From CAVRQM01 sp963822705 (GTDB lineage Bacteria; Pseudomonadota; Alphaproteobacteria; Acetobacterales; Acetobacteraceae), in assembly GCA_963822705.1 (NCBI GenBank), contig CAWGIX010000001.1, forward strand, positions 124,001 through 188,000: 64,000 nt of DNA, given 5' to 3'. The position numbers were made by a program, and so were the translations under genes. Below are positions 39,401 to 47,912 of the stretch, piece by piece (within the stretch, counting starts at the first letter, position 1; each line of letters starts with the position of its first letter). Under the pieces are notes generated by a model. It made no database searches and was not told the DNA's origin. It worked only from the letters and a program-made list of their open reading frames with translations.

Positions 39401-39503
39401 CAGCCCGATCACGCTGTATCGGTTTGCCGAGGAACGCGTGGTCAGCGTGAACACCGCCGCGGCCGGCGGCAATGCGGCGCTGCTGGCGTCGGACGACGGG
39501 TGA
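36418..39503 (+). CDS. putA: bifunctional proline dehydrogenase / glutamate-semialdehyde dehydrogenase, frameshifted near the C-terminus
   Basis: Converts proline to glutamate in two steps. GTG start after GGAGGG. No ribbon-helix-helix DNA-binding head, so this is a catalytic-only PutA of about 1025 residues. Proline dehydrogenase (about 120-470) shows SVKLSALHPRYEP, GYWDT-type LVKGAYWDTEIKHAQ, FATHNAQSLATV and YAPVGSHEDLLAYLVRRLLENGANTSFVH. Aldehyde dehydrogenase (about 520-1010) shows FAAISPWNFPLAIFTGQV, ETGGINAMVVDSSAL and GSAGQRCSALRLL with the catalytic Cys. Frame changes near 39150 and 39280 interrupt TQEVFGPVLHVVRY and the ending VNRNQIGAVVGVQPFGGRGLSG. The final part is otherwise as expected. 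Confidence 0.93.
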
Positions 39504-39519
39504 TTCTATCCTCGCAAGG

Positions 39520-40399
39520 ATGATCGGAGTCGATTGGGGAACCAGCAGTTTCCGCGCTTTCCGCATCGACGCGGCGGGTCATGTGACGGACCGCGTCTCG
39601 GCCGCGCGCGGAATCATGACGGTGGGCGGCGGCGACTTCGCCGCCGTGCTGCGCGAGCAGGTCGGTCTCTGGATTGACCAGGGGGAAACCCGAGTGCTGA
39701 TGGCGGGCATGATCGGCAGCCGCCAGGGCTGGCTCGAGGCGCCCTATCTGCCCTGCCCCGCCAGCCCCGAGGCGATCGCCGCAGCCCTCGTGCCCGTGCA
39801 GTTCGAGTCCGCAAGAATTCTGCTCGTTCCCGGTCTGACCAACCGCGACGAGTTCCGGCGTGCCGGACGTAATGCGCGGCGAGGAGACGCAACTTATCGG
39901 CACCCTCGACGCCATGGACGGAAACGGCGTCGCCTGTCTGCCCGGCAGTCACTCGAAATGGGCGTGTATGCTGGACGGCCGCATCGAAAGGTTTTCCACC
40001 TACCTGAGCGGCGAGGCGTTTGCGGCAATCCGTTCCGGCACGATTCTGGGCCGCATGATGCAGCCGGGCCCGACCGATTCTTCGGCGTTCGACCGCGGCG
40101 TGGCGCGCTCCGCCGACAAGGGCCACCTGCTGCATCACTTGTTCGGGGTGCGCACCCTGGGCCTGTTCGGAGAACTTTCGCAGACCGCCGCGGAATCCTA
40201 CCTGTCCGGGCTGCTGATCGGCACCGAGCTGCGCGCAGCGATGCCGGATGGTTTTTCGGTGCACCTGATCGGGGCGGCGGAGTTGTGCGGGCTTTACGAG
40301 CGGGCCATCGTAGCGCTTGGCGGCGGGGCGGTGATCGAGGACGAGGATGCAGCCGCACGCGGCCTCGCGATGATCGGAGGATTGGCCCCATGGAGCTGA
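39520..40399 (+). CDS. dgoK: 2-dehydro-3-deoxygalactonokinase (one frameshift)
   Basis: Phosphorylates 2-dehydro-3-deoxy-galactonate in the De Ley-Doudoroff route. It starts MIGVDWGTSSFRAFRID, the ASKHA-type phosphate-1 motif of DgoK. Then VLMAGMIGSRQGW, and after a shift near 39860 VPDVMRGEETQLIGTLDA, LPGSHSKWACML and a helical C-terminus ESYLSGLLIGTEL. The stop overlaps the next gene start by 10 bases, and the aldolase dgoA follows directly. Conceptual length about 293, as usual for the family. No regulator lies adjacent. Confidence 0.9.
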
Positions 40400-41058
40400 C
40401 CGAGTTTCTGGACCGCTGCCCGCTGATCGCAATTTTGCGCGGGGTGACGCCCGATGCGGTGGTGCCGATCGGCGCCGCTTTGGAGGCGGCGGGAATCGCC
40501 ATCATCGAAGTGCCGATGAACTCGCCGGAGCCGGTCGAAAGCATACGCCGCCTGAACGAAAAATTTGGCGGTCGCATTCTGGTCGGCGGTGGCACCGTCA
40601 TGACGGCGGCGCAAGTCGAGGCGATCGCGAACGCAGGCGGCCGTCTGATCGTCACGCCGCATGCGGCGGTGGACGTGGTGCGGGCAGCGAAGCGCGCCGG
40701 CATGATCGCCTGCCCCGGCTTTTTCACTCCAACGGAAGCGTTCGCATTGCTGGAGGCGGGGGCGGATGGCCTAAAAGTGTTTCCGGCCGAGGCGTCGAGC
40801 CCGGCGGCGGTGCGGGCCATGCGCGCGGTGTTGCCGCCCGGCACGCCGATCATTCCGGTCGGCGGCATCGAGGCCCATACCATGCAGCCCTGGGTCGAAG
40901 CCGGAGTGGTCGGGTTCGGCGTCGGGAGCAGCATTTTCCGCCCGGGCGACACAGCAGCGATCGTCGCCGAGAAGGCGGCAAAGCTGGTGGCGGGCGCGCG
41001 CGAGGCGATGACAGCCCGCAGCGGCGGCATCGCCCCCCGCCGACAGGTCGCGGCCTGA
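40390..41058 (+). CDS. dgoA: 2-dehydro-3-deoxy-6-phosphogalactonate aldolase
   Basis: A 222-residue class I aldolase that cleaves KDPGal to pyruvate and glyceraldehyde-3-phosphate. The family core is visible: LIAILRGVTPDAVVPIGAAL, GTVMTAAQVEAIANAGGRLI, the Schiff-base Lys segment GADGLKVFPAEASSPAA, and PIIPVGGIEAHTMQPWVEAG. Intact. It is translationally coupled to dgoK (10-base overlap). Assignment to DgoA rather than Eda rests on the adjoining dgoK and the VGGGTVMTA-type signature. Confidence 0.92.
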   Translation: MELTEFLDRCPLIAILRGVTPDAVVPIGAALEAAGIAIIEVPMNSPEPVESIRRLNEKFGGRILVGGGTVMTAAQVEAIANAGGRLIVTPHAAVDVVRAAKRAGMIACPGFFTPTEAFALLEAGADGLKVFPAEASSPAAVRAMRAVLPPGTPIIPVGGIEAHTMQPWVEAGVVGFGVGSSIFRPGDTAAIVAEKAAKLVAGAREAMTARSGGIAPRRQVAA

Positions 41059-41076
41059 GCCCGGCAGGCCCGCGCC

Positions 41077-41499
41077 GTGCGGCCGCGGATCAAAATTCTG
41101 ACCTTGGGCGTGAACGATCTGGAGCAATCCCTCGCCTTCTACCGCGACGGATTGGGCCTCCCCACGAAGGGGATCGTTGGCCAGGAGTTTGAGTATGGCG
41201 CGGTCGTTTTCTTCAACCTGAACGATGATCTTTTGCTGGCGCTCTGGCCTACGGCTTCGCTGTCCAAAGACGCAAACATCGCCGCGACGCCGGCGAGGCC
41301 GGGCGCCATGTCGATCGGACACGTCGTCAACTCGAAGGAAGAGGTCGATGCGATCATGCTCCAGGCCGAACACGCCGGGGCCGTGATCACCGATCCCGCG
41401 CACGACCGATTTTGGGGCGGTTATGCCGGTTATTTCCACGATCCCGACGGCCATTTGTGGGAGATTGCATGGAACCCGGAGTTCACCGTCCCGGATTGA
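41077..41499 (+). CDS. VOC-family (glyoxalase/dioxygenase fold) protein
   Basis: A 140-residue, single VOC domain with paired beta-alpha-beta-beta-beta units: KILTLGVNDLEQSLAFYRDGLGL, EFEYGAVVFFNLNDDLLLALW, and the second half VVNSKEEVDAIMLQAEHAGA, YAGYFHDPDGHLWEIAWNP with the metal-type ligands His and Glu. GTG start 19 bases after dgoA, same direction. Members detoxify or modify small molecules; substrate unknown. Confidence 0.85.
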   Translation: MRPRIKILTLGVNDLEQSLAFYRDGLGLPTKGIVGQEFEYGAVVFFNLNDDLLLALWPTASLSKDANIAATPARPGAMSIGHVVNSKEEVDAIMLQAEHAGAVITDPAHDRFWGGYAGYFHDPDGHLWEIAWNPEFTVPD

Positions 41500-41995
41500 G
41501 CCTGCCCTGATCCGGCCCCCTATTCGACCTCTGGCCGACCTGGATCGGACGGCACTTCTGGCGCTGAACAACGCCCACTTCGTCGAGTTGTCCTGGCTGT
41601 CGGCAGAGCGCCTCGCGCTGATGCTGACCCAGGCATTCTATGCGCGCGGCATGGGCGACGTGGACGCGGCTCTGATCGCGTTCGACCAGGACAGCCCCTA
41701 TGATGGGCTACATTTCGCCTGGTTCCGCGCCCGCTACAAACGCTTCGTCTATGTCGACCGTCTTGTGGTGGCTCCTGCCGCGCGCGGCCAGGGGTTTGCT
41801 CGCGCCCTCTATGCCGACCTGTTCGCCGTCGCCGTCTCGGCCGGGCACACGCTCGCGACCTGCGAGGTCAACATCGACCCGCCCAACCCGGCCTCCCTCG
41901 CCTTCCACGCCCAAGTCGGTTTTCTGCCCGTGGGCGAGGCAAGCTGGCGGGAAAAAGGCAAGACCGTCCGCTATCTGGCGCGCGCGTTGCCCTGA
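41423..41995 (+). CDS. GNAT-family N-acetyltransferase (start uncertain)
   Basis: A protein of about 165 residues in the domain proper. The acetyl-CoA site is VDRLVVAPAARGQGFARALYADLF (motif A), with preceding AHFVELSWLSAERLAL and following CEVNIDPPNPASLAFHAQVGFLPVG. The only ATG in frame (41423) lies inside the VOC gene; the domain begins near 41510, so the first 28 residues are doubtful, or a TTG at about 41588 or a hidden indel gives the true start. Acetyl acceptor unknown. It sits between the VOC gene and the ABC ATPase. Confidence 0.75.
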   Translation: MPVISTIPTAICGRLHGTRSSPSRIEPALIRPPIRPLADLDRTALLALNNAHFVELSWLSAERLALMLTQAFYARGMGDVDAALIAFDQDSPYDGLHFAWFRARYKRFVYVDRLVVAPAARGQGFARALYADLFAVAVSAGHTLATCEVNIDPPNPASLAFHAQVGFLPVGEASWREKGKTVRYLARALP

Positions 41996-42039
41996 TCCGC
42001 CGGCTGTGCCTTACTGCCCGGAATCGGGAGGAAGACGGC

Positions 42040-43135
42040 ATGGCCCAGGTTTCAATTCGCAAAGTTGAAAAAGCCTACGAGACCTACAAGGCGGTGCACG
42101 GCATCGACCTCGACATCGCCGACGAGGAGTTCGTGGTGCTGGTCGGCCCCTCCGGCTGCGGCAAGTCCACCACGCTGCGCATGATCGCGGGGCTGGAAGA
42201 AATCAGCGCCGGGGAAATCTGGATCGGGGGGGATCTGGTCAACGACGTGCCGCCGCGCGATCGCGACATTGCCATGGTGTTCCAGAACTACGCGCTCTAT
42301 CCACACATGACCGTCTACGACAACATGGCGTTTGGCTTGAAACTGCGCAAATTCCCGCGCGACAAGATCAAGGAACGGGTGAACGAGGCGGCACGCATCC
42401 TGGACATCACGCCGCTGCTGCACCGCCGACCCAAGGCACTGTCGGGCGGACAGCGGCAGCGCGTCGCGATGGGCCGCGCCATCGTGCGCAACCCGCGGGT
42501 GTTTTTGTTCGACGAACCGCTGTCCAACCTGGACGCCAAGCTGCGCGTGCAGATGCGCACCGAAATCAAGAAGGTGCATCAGACGGTGCGCACCACCACC
42601 GTCTACGTGACGCACGACCAGGTGGAGGCAATGACCCTGGCCGACCGCGTGGTGGTGATGAACGGCGGTCGCATCGAGCAGGTCGGCCCGCCGCAGGAGC
42701 TGTACCACAACCCGATCTCCCGCTTCGTCGCCGGCTTCATCGGCAGCCCGGCGATGAATTTCCTGCCCGTGCGCGTGTTCGACGAGGGCGGGCTCAAAGT
42801 TAGAACTCGCCGACGGCCAGGTGCTGCCGATCCCGCCGCAGCGTTTCAACCGCTACGCCGCGTACAAGGACCGCGACGTGACCTTGGGCCTGCGGCCCGA
42901 GCACATCACCGAAATCCATGATCCGGAAAAGCCCGGCGTGGGACGCATGAACGCGCTGGTCGATGTCATCGAGCCCATGGGCATGGAAACCATGGTACAC
43001 TTCTTTGCCTCCAACGTTCCCGTGACGGCCCGTATCGATCCGGCGGTGCATGCGGCGCCCAACGAACCGATTCCGCTGGCCGTCGACATGAACCAGATGC
43101 ACCTGATGGAGACCGACTCCGGCCGCGTGGTGTGA
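42040..43135 (+). CDS. ugpC: UgpC/MalK-type ABC transporter ATP-binding protein (one frameshift), orphan
   Basis: About 364 residues with Walker A GPSGCGKST, Q-loop VFQNYALYPHMTV, signature LSGGQRQRVAMGRAIV, Walker B VFLFDEPLSNLDAKLR and H-loop VYVTHDQVEAMTLAD. The C-terminal regulatory OB domain shows LGLRPEHITEIH and VIEPMGMETMVHFFA. A base is missing near 42800, and the two frames join exactly (PVRVFDEGGLK). It is of the CUT1 carbohydrate/glycerol-phosphate class. No permease or binding-protein gene adjoins, so it may serve several importers, like MsiK. The stop overlaps the next gene start by 4 bases. Confidence 0.85.
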
Positions 43136-43905
43136 CCAACGGGCTGGCCGGCCAGGTCGCCTGGGTCACCGGCGCCGGGTCCGGCATCGGCCGGGCCATC
43201 GCGGTGGCCCTCGCCGGCGCCGGCTGCAAGGTGGCGCTGACCGGTCGCAGCCTCGACACGCTTGGCGAAACCGAGGCGCTGGTACGCGGCGCCGGCGGGC
43301 TCGCCTTGGTCGCCGCGGCGGATGTCGCCGACCCGGCCCGGCTGGGCGGCGCGCATCGGGCGGTGCTGGCGGCGTGGGGCAAGGTCGATATTCTGGTCAA
43401 CAATGCCGGCTGGAACCTGCCACGCCGGCATTGGCGGCAGCTGACGCCCGAGACGGTGCAGCAGATGATCGCGACCAATCTGTCGGCACCCATGCTCGCC
43501 ACGCTGCTGGTGTTGCCCGCCATGCGCGAGAAAAGAAGCGGGCTGCTGGTGCACATCGCCTCGCTATCCGCGACGACCATCTATCCCGTTTCCGGACCGT
43601 CCTATACCGCGACGAAATACGCGGTGCGCGCCATGAGTGCCACGCTGAACGCCGAGGAGGGCATTTTTGGTATCCGCAGCGTGTGCATAAATCCCGGCGA
43701 GGTGGACACGCCGATGCTGGCCCGCCGACCACGCCAGCACACGGCGGAAGAGCGTGGCAAAATGCTGCAGCCTGAGGACGTGGCCCAGGCTGTCCTGCTC
43801 TGCGCGACCCTACCACCCCGGGCCTGCGTGTCTGAACTCACCATCCTGCCCACCGACAACGCCGCCCATCGCGCCGAGGCGTACGCCATCGCCGAGCTCG
43901 GCTGA
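43132..43905 (+). CDS. short-chain dehydrogenase/reductase
   Basis: A 257-residue classical SDR with a GTG start overlapping the ugpC stop (GTGA). The cofactor motif is VTGAGSGIGRAIAVALAGAG and the structural NNAG is ILVNNAGWN. The catalytic tetrad has Ser in HIASLSATTIYP, Tyr/Lys in SYTATKYAVRAMS, and the VCINPGEVDTPML loop follows. Substrate is unknown. Coupling to the ATPase and the next dehydrogenase suggests one carbohydrate- or sugar-acid-related operon. Confidence 0.9.
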   Translation: MTNGLAGQVAWVTGAGSGIGRAIAVALAGAGCKVALTGRSLDTLGETEALVRGAGGLALVAAADVADPARLGGAHRAVLAAWGKVDILVNNAGWNLPRRHWRQLTPETVQQMIATNLSAPMLATLLVLPAMREKRSGLLVHIASLSATTIYPVSGPSYTATKYAVRAMSATLNAEEGIFGIRSVCINPGEVDTPMLARRPRQHTAEERGKMLQPEDVAQAVLLCATLPPRACVSELTILPTDNAAHRAEAYAIAELG

Positions 43906-43925
43906 CCGGAGTTCTGTTCACCGTC

Positions 43926-45020
43926 ATGGACCTTCCCACCCACACGGTTGCCGTGGACGTGCTGCGCCGTTTTGTGTCCGACATCTTTGGCGCGGCCGGC
44001 TGCGATGCGGCGGAGGCGGCACGCATCGCGCACTACCTGGTTTCGGCCAATCTAGCCGGCCATGACAGCCACGGCGTGATCCGCACACCGCGCTACGTGG
44101 CCGAACTGCAGCGGGGCGACGTGCTGGCCGGCAAATCCATCGAGGTGGTCAGTGAAAGCCCGACCCACGCCGCGGTCGACGGTGCCTACGGTTTTGGCCA
44201 GACCATTGCACCGCAGGCGGTCGATCTCGGCATCGCCAAGGCGCGCGCAGCCGGCATGGCGGTGATTGCGCTGCGCCGCAGCGGCCATGTCGGCCGGATC
44301 GGCGACTGGGGCGAGCGCGCCGCCGAGGCTGGAATGGTGTCGATCCATTTTGTCAATGTGGCGGGGGGCGAGCTGGTGGCGCCGTTCGGCGCGGTCAATC
44401 GCCGTTTCTCCACCAACCCGATCTGCATTGCCATCCCGATGGAGGCGGGTGCGCCGCCACTGCTGCTGGACATGGCGACCAGCACCGTGGCCGAAGGCAA
44501 AATCTTGGTCGCGTCCAACGGCGGCAAGCCGGTGCCGGAGGATGCGCTCGTGCGCCCCGACGGCACGTTTACCGGCGACCCCGCGGCGCTATATGGACCG
44601 ATCACGCCGGGGGGTCCGCGCGACCACAACAACGGCGGCGGGGCCATGGTGGCATTCGGCGGGCACAAAGGGTCCGGCATCGCCTTCATGTGCGAAATGC
44701 TGGCCGGCGTTCTGTCCGGCGGCGAAACTTCGGGCCCGGTGCCCGGCGGCAGGCGCGGGCGGATCAGCAACGCCATGCTTTCGATCTATCTCGACCCGTT
44801 GCACTTCGGGGCGTCGCAGTTCGTGGCCGAGGCGCGCAAATATGTGGAATACGTCAAGTCCTCGCGTCCCGTGACTCCGGGCGGCGAGGTGCTGGTGCCT
44901 GGCGAGCCCGAAGCGCGCACCCGGGCGGACCGCCTGGCGCACGGCGTGCCGCTTCAAGTAGAGACGTGGGAGCGCCTTGCGACGGTCGCGCGAGAGGTCG
45001 GTGTGACGGTGCCTGGGTAA
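43926..45020 (+). CDS. malate/lactate/ureidoglycolate-type dehydrogenase (Ldh family)
   Basis: A 364-residue NAD(P)-dependent oxidoreductase of the type-2 malate/L-lactate dehydrogenase fold. Typical stretches are AGHDSHGVIRTPRYVAEL, DGAYGFGQTIAPQAV, RRSGHVGRIGDWGERAA, LVAPFGAVNRRFSTNPICIAIP and GGHKGSGIAFMCEMLAG. The family lacks a Rossmann fold and uses various 2-hydroxyacids, including 2,3-diketo-gulonate and ureidoglycolate. With dgoKA, the ABC ATPase and the SDR upstream, a sugar-acid reductase role is plausible, but no substrate is visible. Confidence 0.9.
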   Translation: MDLPTHTVAVDVLRRFVSDIFGAAGCDAAEAARIAHYLVSANLAGHDSHGVIRTPRYVAELQRGDVLAGKSIEVVSESPTHAAVDGAYGFGQTIAPQAVDLGIAKARAAGMAVIALRRSGHVGRIGDWGERAAEAGMVSIHFVNVAGGELVAPFGAVNRRFSTNPICIAIPMEAGAPPLLLDMATSTVAEGKILVASNGGKPVPEDALVRPDGTFTGDPAALYGPITPGGPRDHNNGGGAMVAFGGHKGSGIAFMCEMLAGVLSGGETSGPVPGGRRGRISNAMLSIYLDPLHFGASQFVAEARKYVEYVKSSRPVTPGGEVLVPGEPEARTRADRLAHGVPLQVETWERLATVAREVGVTVPG

Positions 45021-45280
45021 GCACCGAGCGGGCTCAATGCCCTCCAAAAGCGTTGCGAAATCCACCCCGCTTGCCATCGCCGCTTATGTTGCCGAGGCCG
45101 ACAATGCTTCCCCCCTTGCAGCAGGACGACGTTAGCATGTCCCCTATCGGCGTTGCGGGTCGTCGCATAATTGCAAATATTTTGGAACGTAATCCTTGCG
45201 CGTACGGCAATCACAACGCGGTGTTGACCTCCTCACCTGTTTAGGGTGATCTTCCCCGGAACAATCATCGGGAGAGTTTC

Positions 45281-46858
45281 ATGGCGCCAAGAATCGCAGC
45301 AATTGCCGCAGCCGCGCTCCTGATGACAGCGCCGGCCGTAGCGCGCGCCCAGATCGCCGGGCTGCTGACGAACCAGCCCCCCGATTCGATCGTCTATGGC
45401 TACCTCATGACAGACGGCACGGTGCTTTACCAGGGCGGCGGCATCTTCGACATCCTGAAGTTCACGCCTGACCAGAACGGCAGCTATCTGAACGGAACCT
45501 GGTCGCAGGTAGCGAGCCTGCCTTCCAACTATGGCCCGTATGCCGGGACCGGTGCGGTGCTCGCCGATGGACGCCTGTTGCTCGAGGGCGGCGAGTATCT
45601 GGTGAAAGGCAGGAAACTTCCGTTCACGCTAACGAACGAGGGTGCGGTGTACGACCCGCGCGTCAATAGCTGGACCATGGTGGCGCCTCCTGCTTGGTTC
45701 GAGTTCATCGGCGACTCGCCGTCGACGGTGCTGGCGGACGGCAAGTTCTTGCTGGGACAAAAACTCACCAAGCGCGCGGCGGAACTCGATCCCGCGACAA
45801 TGACCTGGAGACGAGCCGGCACGGCCGGCAAGGCCGATTTCAATTCCGAGGAGGGCTGGACGCTGTTGCCGGACGGCACGGTACTGACCGTCGACGTCCG
45901 CGACCATCCGAACTCGGAACTGTATATCCCCAATGCCGACCCGCCCCTGGGGTATTGGCTGTCGCTCGGCAGCACAGTCGCCGATCTGACGTCGCAACCG
46001 CTCGAGGGGCCCATCACATTCGATAACGGCAAGCGCGTCTACCATCCGCCCGGGGAGGTCGGTCCGGCGATCCTTCGCCCCGACGGAACGGTGTTCGCCA
46101 CCGGGGCGCTGCGGAAAGGGCAGACCAACGCCCACACCGCTATCTATCGGCCGGGCCGGAACGGACAGCCGGGCTCGTGGGCGCCCGGCCCGGATTTCCT
46201 GCCCGGCGACACCGCGGAGGACTGGTACGCCGTTCTGCTACCGAACGGGAATGTTCTAGTCGAGACCAGCACGGCCTCTGGGGAGGAGCGCGAGCAGCGG
46301 GCGGTGGCCTTCCTGTCAGGCAGGCTTGAGGGGAAGTCCGCGCCCGCCCAGGCCCAGCAGCAACCGACGTTCAGACTTTACGAATTCGACGGCACCAACC
46401 TCGTGCTCGAGCCGATCACGCTTGGTAGCTTTCTTACGCCCAACCTCCTGGTGCTGCCGACCGGGGAGGTAATACTCGGCGGCTTCGCCATGTACGAGCC
46501 GACCGGGACCCCCGCTCCCGACTGGGCGCCGGTCATCACCCATGCGCCCGATGCGATGCGCCGGGGGTTCACCTACACGGTTTCCGGCCGCCAGTTTAAC
46601 GGACTCTCGCAGGCCTCGGCATTCGGCGACGAGTTCTCGACCGCCGAAAACTATCCGCTGGCGCGCATCACCAACCGCGCAACTGGCCACGTGAGCTACG
46701 CCCGAACCCATGACCACAGCTCGATGGGCGTCGCGACCGGGCGCCAAATCGTGTCGACCCACGTCGACGTGTCAGACGCGGTGGAGCCGGGGCCGAGCTG
46801 GCTGGAGGTGGTAGCGAACGGCATCCCGTCGCGGCCGGTGAACGTGGACATTCGCTGA
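45281..46858 (+). CDS. secreted kelch-like beta-propeller protein
   Basis: A 525-residue protein with a signal peptide (MAPRIAAIAAAALLMTAPAVARAQ). The body has repeated kelch-type strands, for example LTNQPPDSIVYGYLMTDGTV, GTGAVLADGRLLLEGGEYL, GDSPSTVLADGKFLLGQ and EVGPAILRPDGTVFATGAL, each ending in a turn of DG or GG. The C-terminal domain includes a DUF1929-like or Ig-like stretch VSGRQFNGLSQASAFGDEFS. The closest relatives are galactose-oxidase-like or kelch proteins, but the copper-site residues are not confidently identified. Likely periplasmic or secreted. It follows a 260-base gap with no gene. Confidence 0.8.
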   Translation: MAPRIAAIAAAALLMTAPAVARAQIAGLLTNQPPDSIVYGYLMTDGTVLYQGGGIFDILKFTPDQNGSYLNGTWSQVASLPSNYGPYAGTGAVLADGRLLLEGGEYLVKGRKLPFTLTNEGAVYDPRVNSWTMVAPPAWFEFIGDSPSTVLADGKFLLGQKLTKRAAELDPATMTWRRAGTAGKADFNSEEGWTLLPDGTVLTVDVRDHPNSELYIPNADPPLGYWLSLGSTVADLTSQPLEGPITFDNGKRVYHPPGEVGPAILRPDGTVFATGALRKGQTNAHTAIYRPGRNGQPGSWAPGPDFLPGDTAEDWYAVLLPNGNVLVETSTASGEEREQRAVAFLSGRLEGKSAPAQAQQQPTFRLYEFDGTNLVLEPITLGSFLTPNLLVLPTGEVILGGFAMYEPTGTPAPDWAPVITHAPDAMRRGFTYTVSGRQFNGLSQASAFGDEFSTAENYPLARITNRATGHVSYARTHDHSSMGVATGRQIVSTHVDVSDAVEPGPSWLEVVANGIPSRPVNVDIR

Positions 46859-46875
46859 CCTCCGCGCCTCCAATT

Positions 46876-47198
46876 CTACCTCGCGGCCTCCAGAACAAAC
46901 CGCGCGTGGAGGTCGCGCCGGATTTCGTCGAAGGCTTTCATAACGGACGCATGCACCGAACCCTCGCACAGCGGCTCCGCGAAGGTCGAGACGAAACGGC
47001 GCTTTGCGACGATCACCTCGTCCTGGAAAGCGTAGTGGCTGGTGTAACGAAATCCCTCCCCCGCGATGTCGCGGTCGCGGGGAAGGCGGTCCGGCATGAG
47101 CCCTGCCGGCAGCGCCAGAGACAGTATCTCCTCCTGCTGGTCGGCATAGCAGGGCGAGGGCTCCGTGACCGGAAGATTGCGCAGCTCAGCCCCACTCC
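46876..47198 (-). pseudogene. C-terminal remnant of a DUF3857-type protein
   Basis: About 100 residues in one frame match only the C-terminal part of DUF3857/transglutaminase proteins: NLPVTEPSPCYADQQEEILSLAL, LPRDRDIAGEGFRYTSHYAF and HASVMKAFDEIRRDLHARFV. No upstream part of such a protein is present; the piece abuts the end of the PH-like gene, with no start codon or ribosome-binding site at its 5' end. It is convergent with the kelch gene, 17 bases apart. It is best read as a deletion remnant. Confidence 0.65.
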
Positions 47199-47200
47199 TG

Positions 47201-47765
47201 CTACGCCGCTTCAGCGTGGACGGCCGGCGGGACGGCATTCTGGATTTCGTTAAACACGCTCCGCACATCTTCGATGGCGATGAACTGCGGTATCGAATCA
47301 AGTGCGGGAAGTCCAGCCAGAGAATCCGGTGCGTCCCCAGCTTCCGAACGTCGTTTGCGGCCCGAAGCGTATTGTGCCGCGACCGTCGGAGCCTTCGCTC
47401 AGGTTCATCTCCGGCAGGCGATCGCGGCTGAGGGCGACAAAACGACCGAATGGGCCGGACCGCACTATCAGGATGCGCCGGTCGGTTACGGCATAATAGG
47501 TGTTGGCGCGTACCCAGGCGTCGACTGGAAAGCGGCCGACAACGAAGTAAATGCCGATCACGATGAACGGCACACCCCAGAGCGCAAAGAACCCCGGCGC
47601 AGCGCTCTGAAGCACCTTGGTTTCCCAGAAAACGGCGAAACCGCACCACATCAGGCTGAATGGAATCAGGAGCGCGTCGACCGGCGTGAGCCGCAGACCC
47701 TGGCCCGGTCTGCCCGACCAGATCACAGCCTCACCCGTCAGCAGTCGGTCTGAGAAATTGACCAT
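47201..47765 (-). CDS. PH-like membrane-anchored protein (one frameshift)
   Basis: About 185 residues starting MVNFSDRLLTGEAVIWSG. Two hydrophobic segments (LIPFSLMWCGFAVFWE and FFALWGVPFIVIGIYFVVG) precede a bacterial-PH-type beta domain: VRANTYYAVTDRRILIVRSGP, FVALSRDRLPEMNLSEG. The literal frame would end TGFSGWTSRT, but the shifted frame continues LAGLPALDSIPQFIAIEDVRS to VHAEAA and a stop at 47201, which looks like the natural end. Function unknown; similar proteins occur near membrane-lipid or signalling genes. It is followed by the DUF3857 remnant. Confidence 0.7.
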
Positions 47766-47912
47766 GGTTCCTCTGTTTCGCGCAGATACCCAGCACACGG
47801 CCGGCTCGGCCGCCGTGATCTGGATCACAGCTGGCCCCCTTCCCGCGCCCAGGCGGGTTCCTCTCACCGCCAGGATAGGCAGGGCAGCGAATGGCCGACT
47901 GCGACGCCCCTG

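Noticed and set aside
41423..41506. The first 28 codons of the GNAT reading frame as real coding sequence
   Set aside because: They lie inside the VOC gene in another frame and do not match the acetyltransferase family; the true start is probably later or hidden by an indel.
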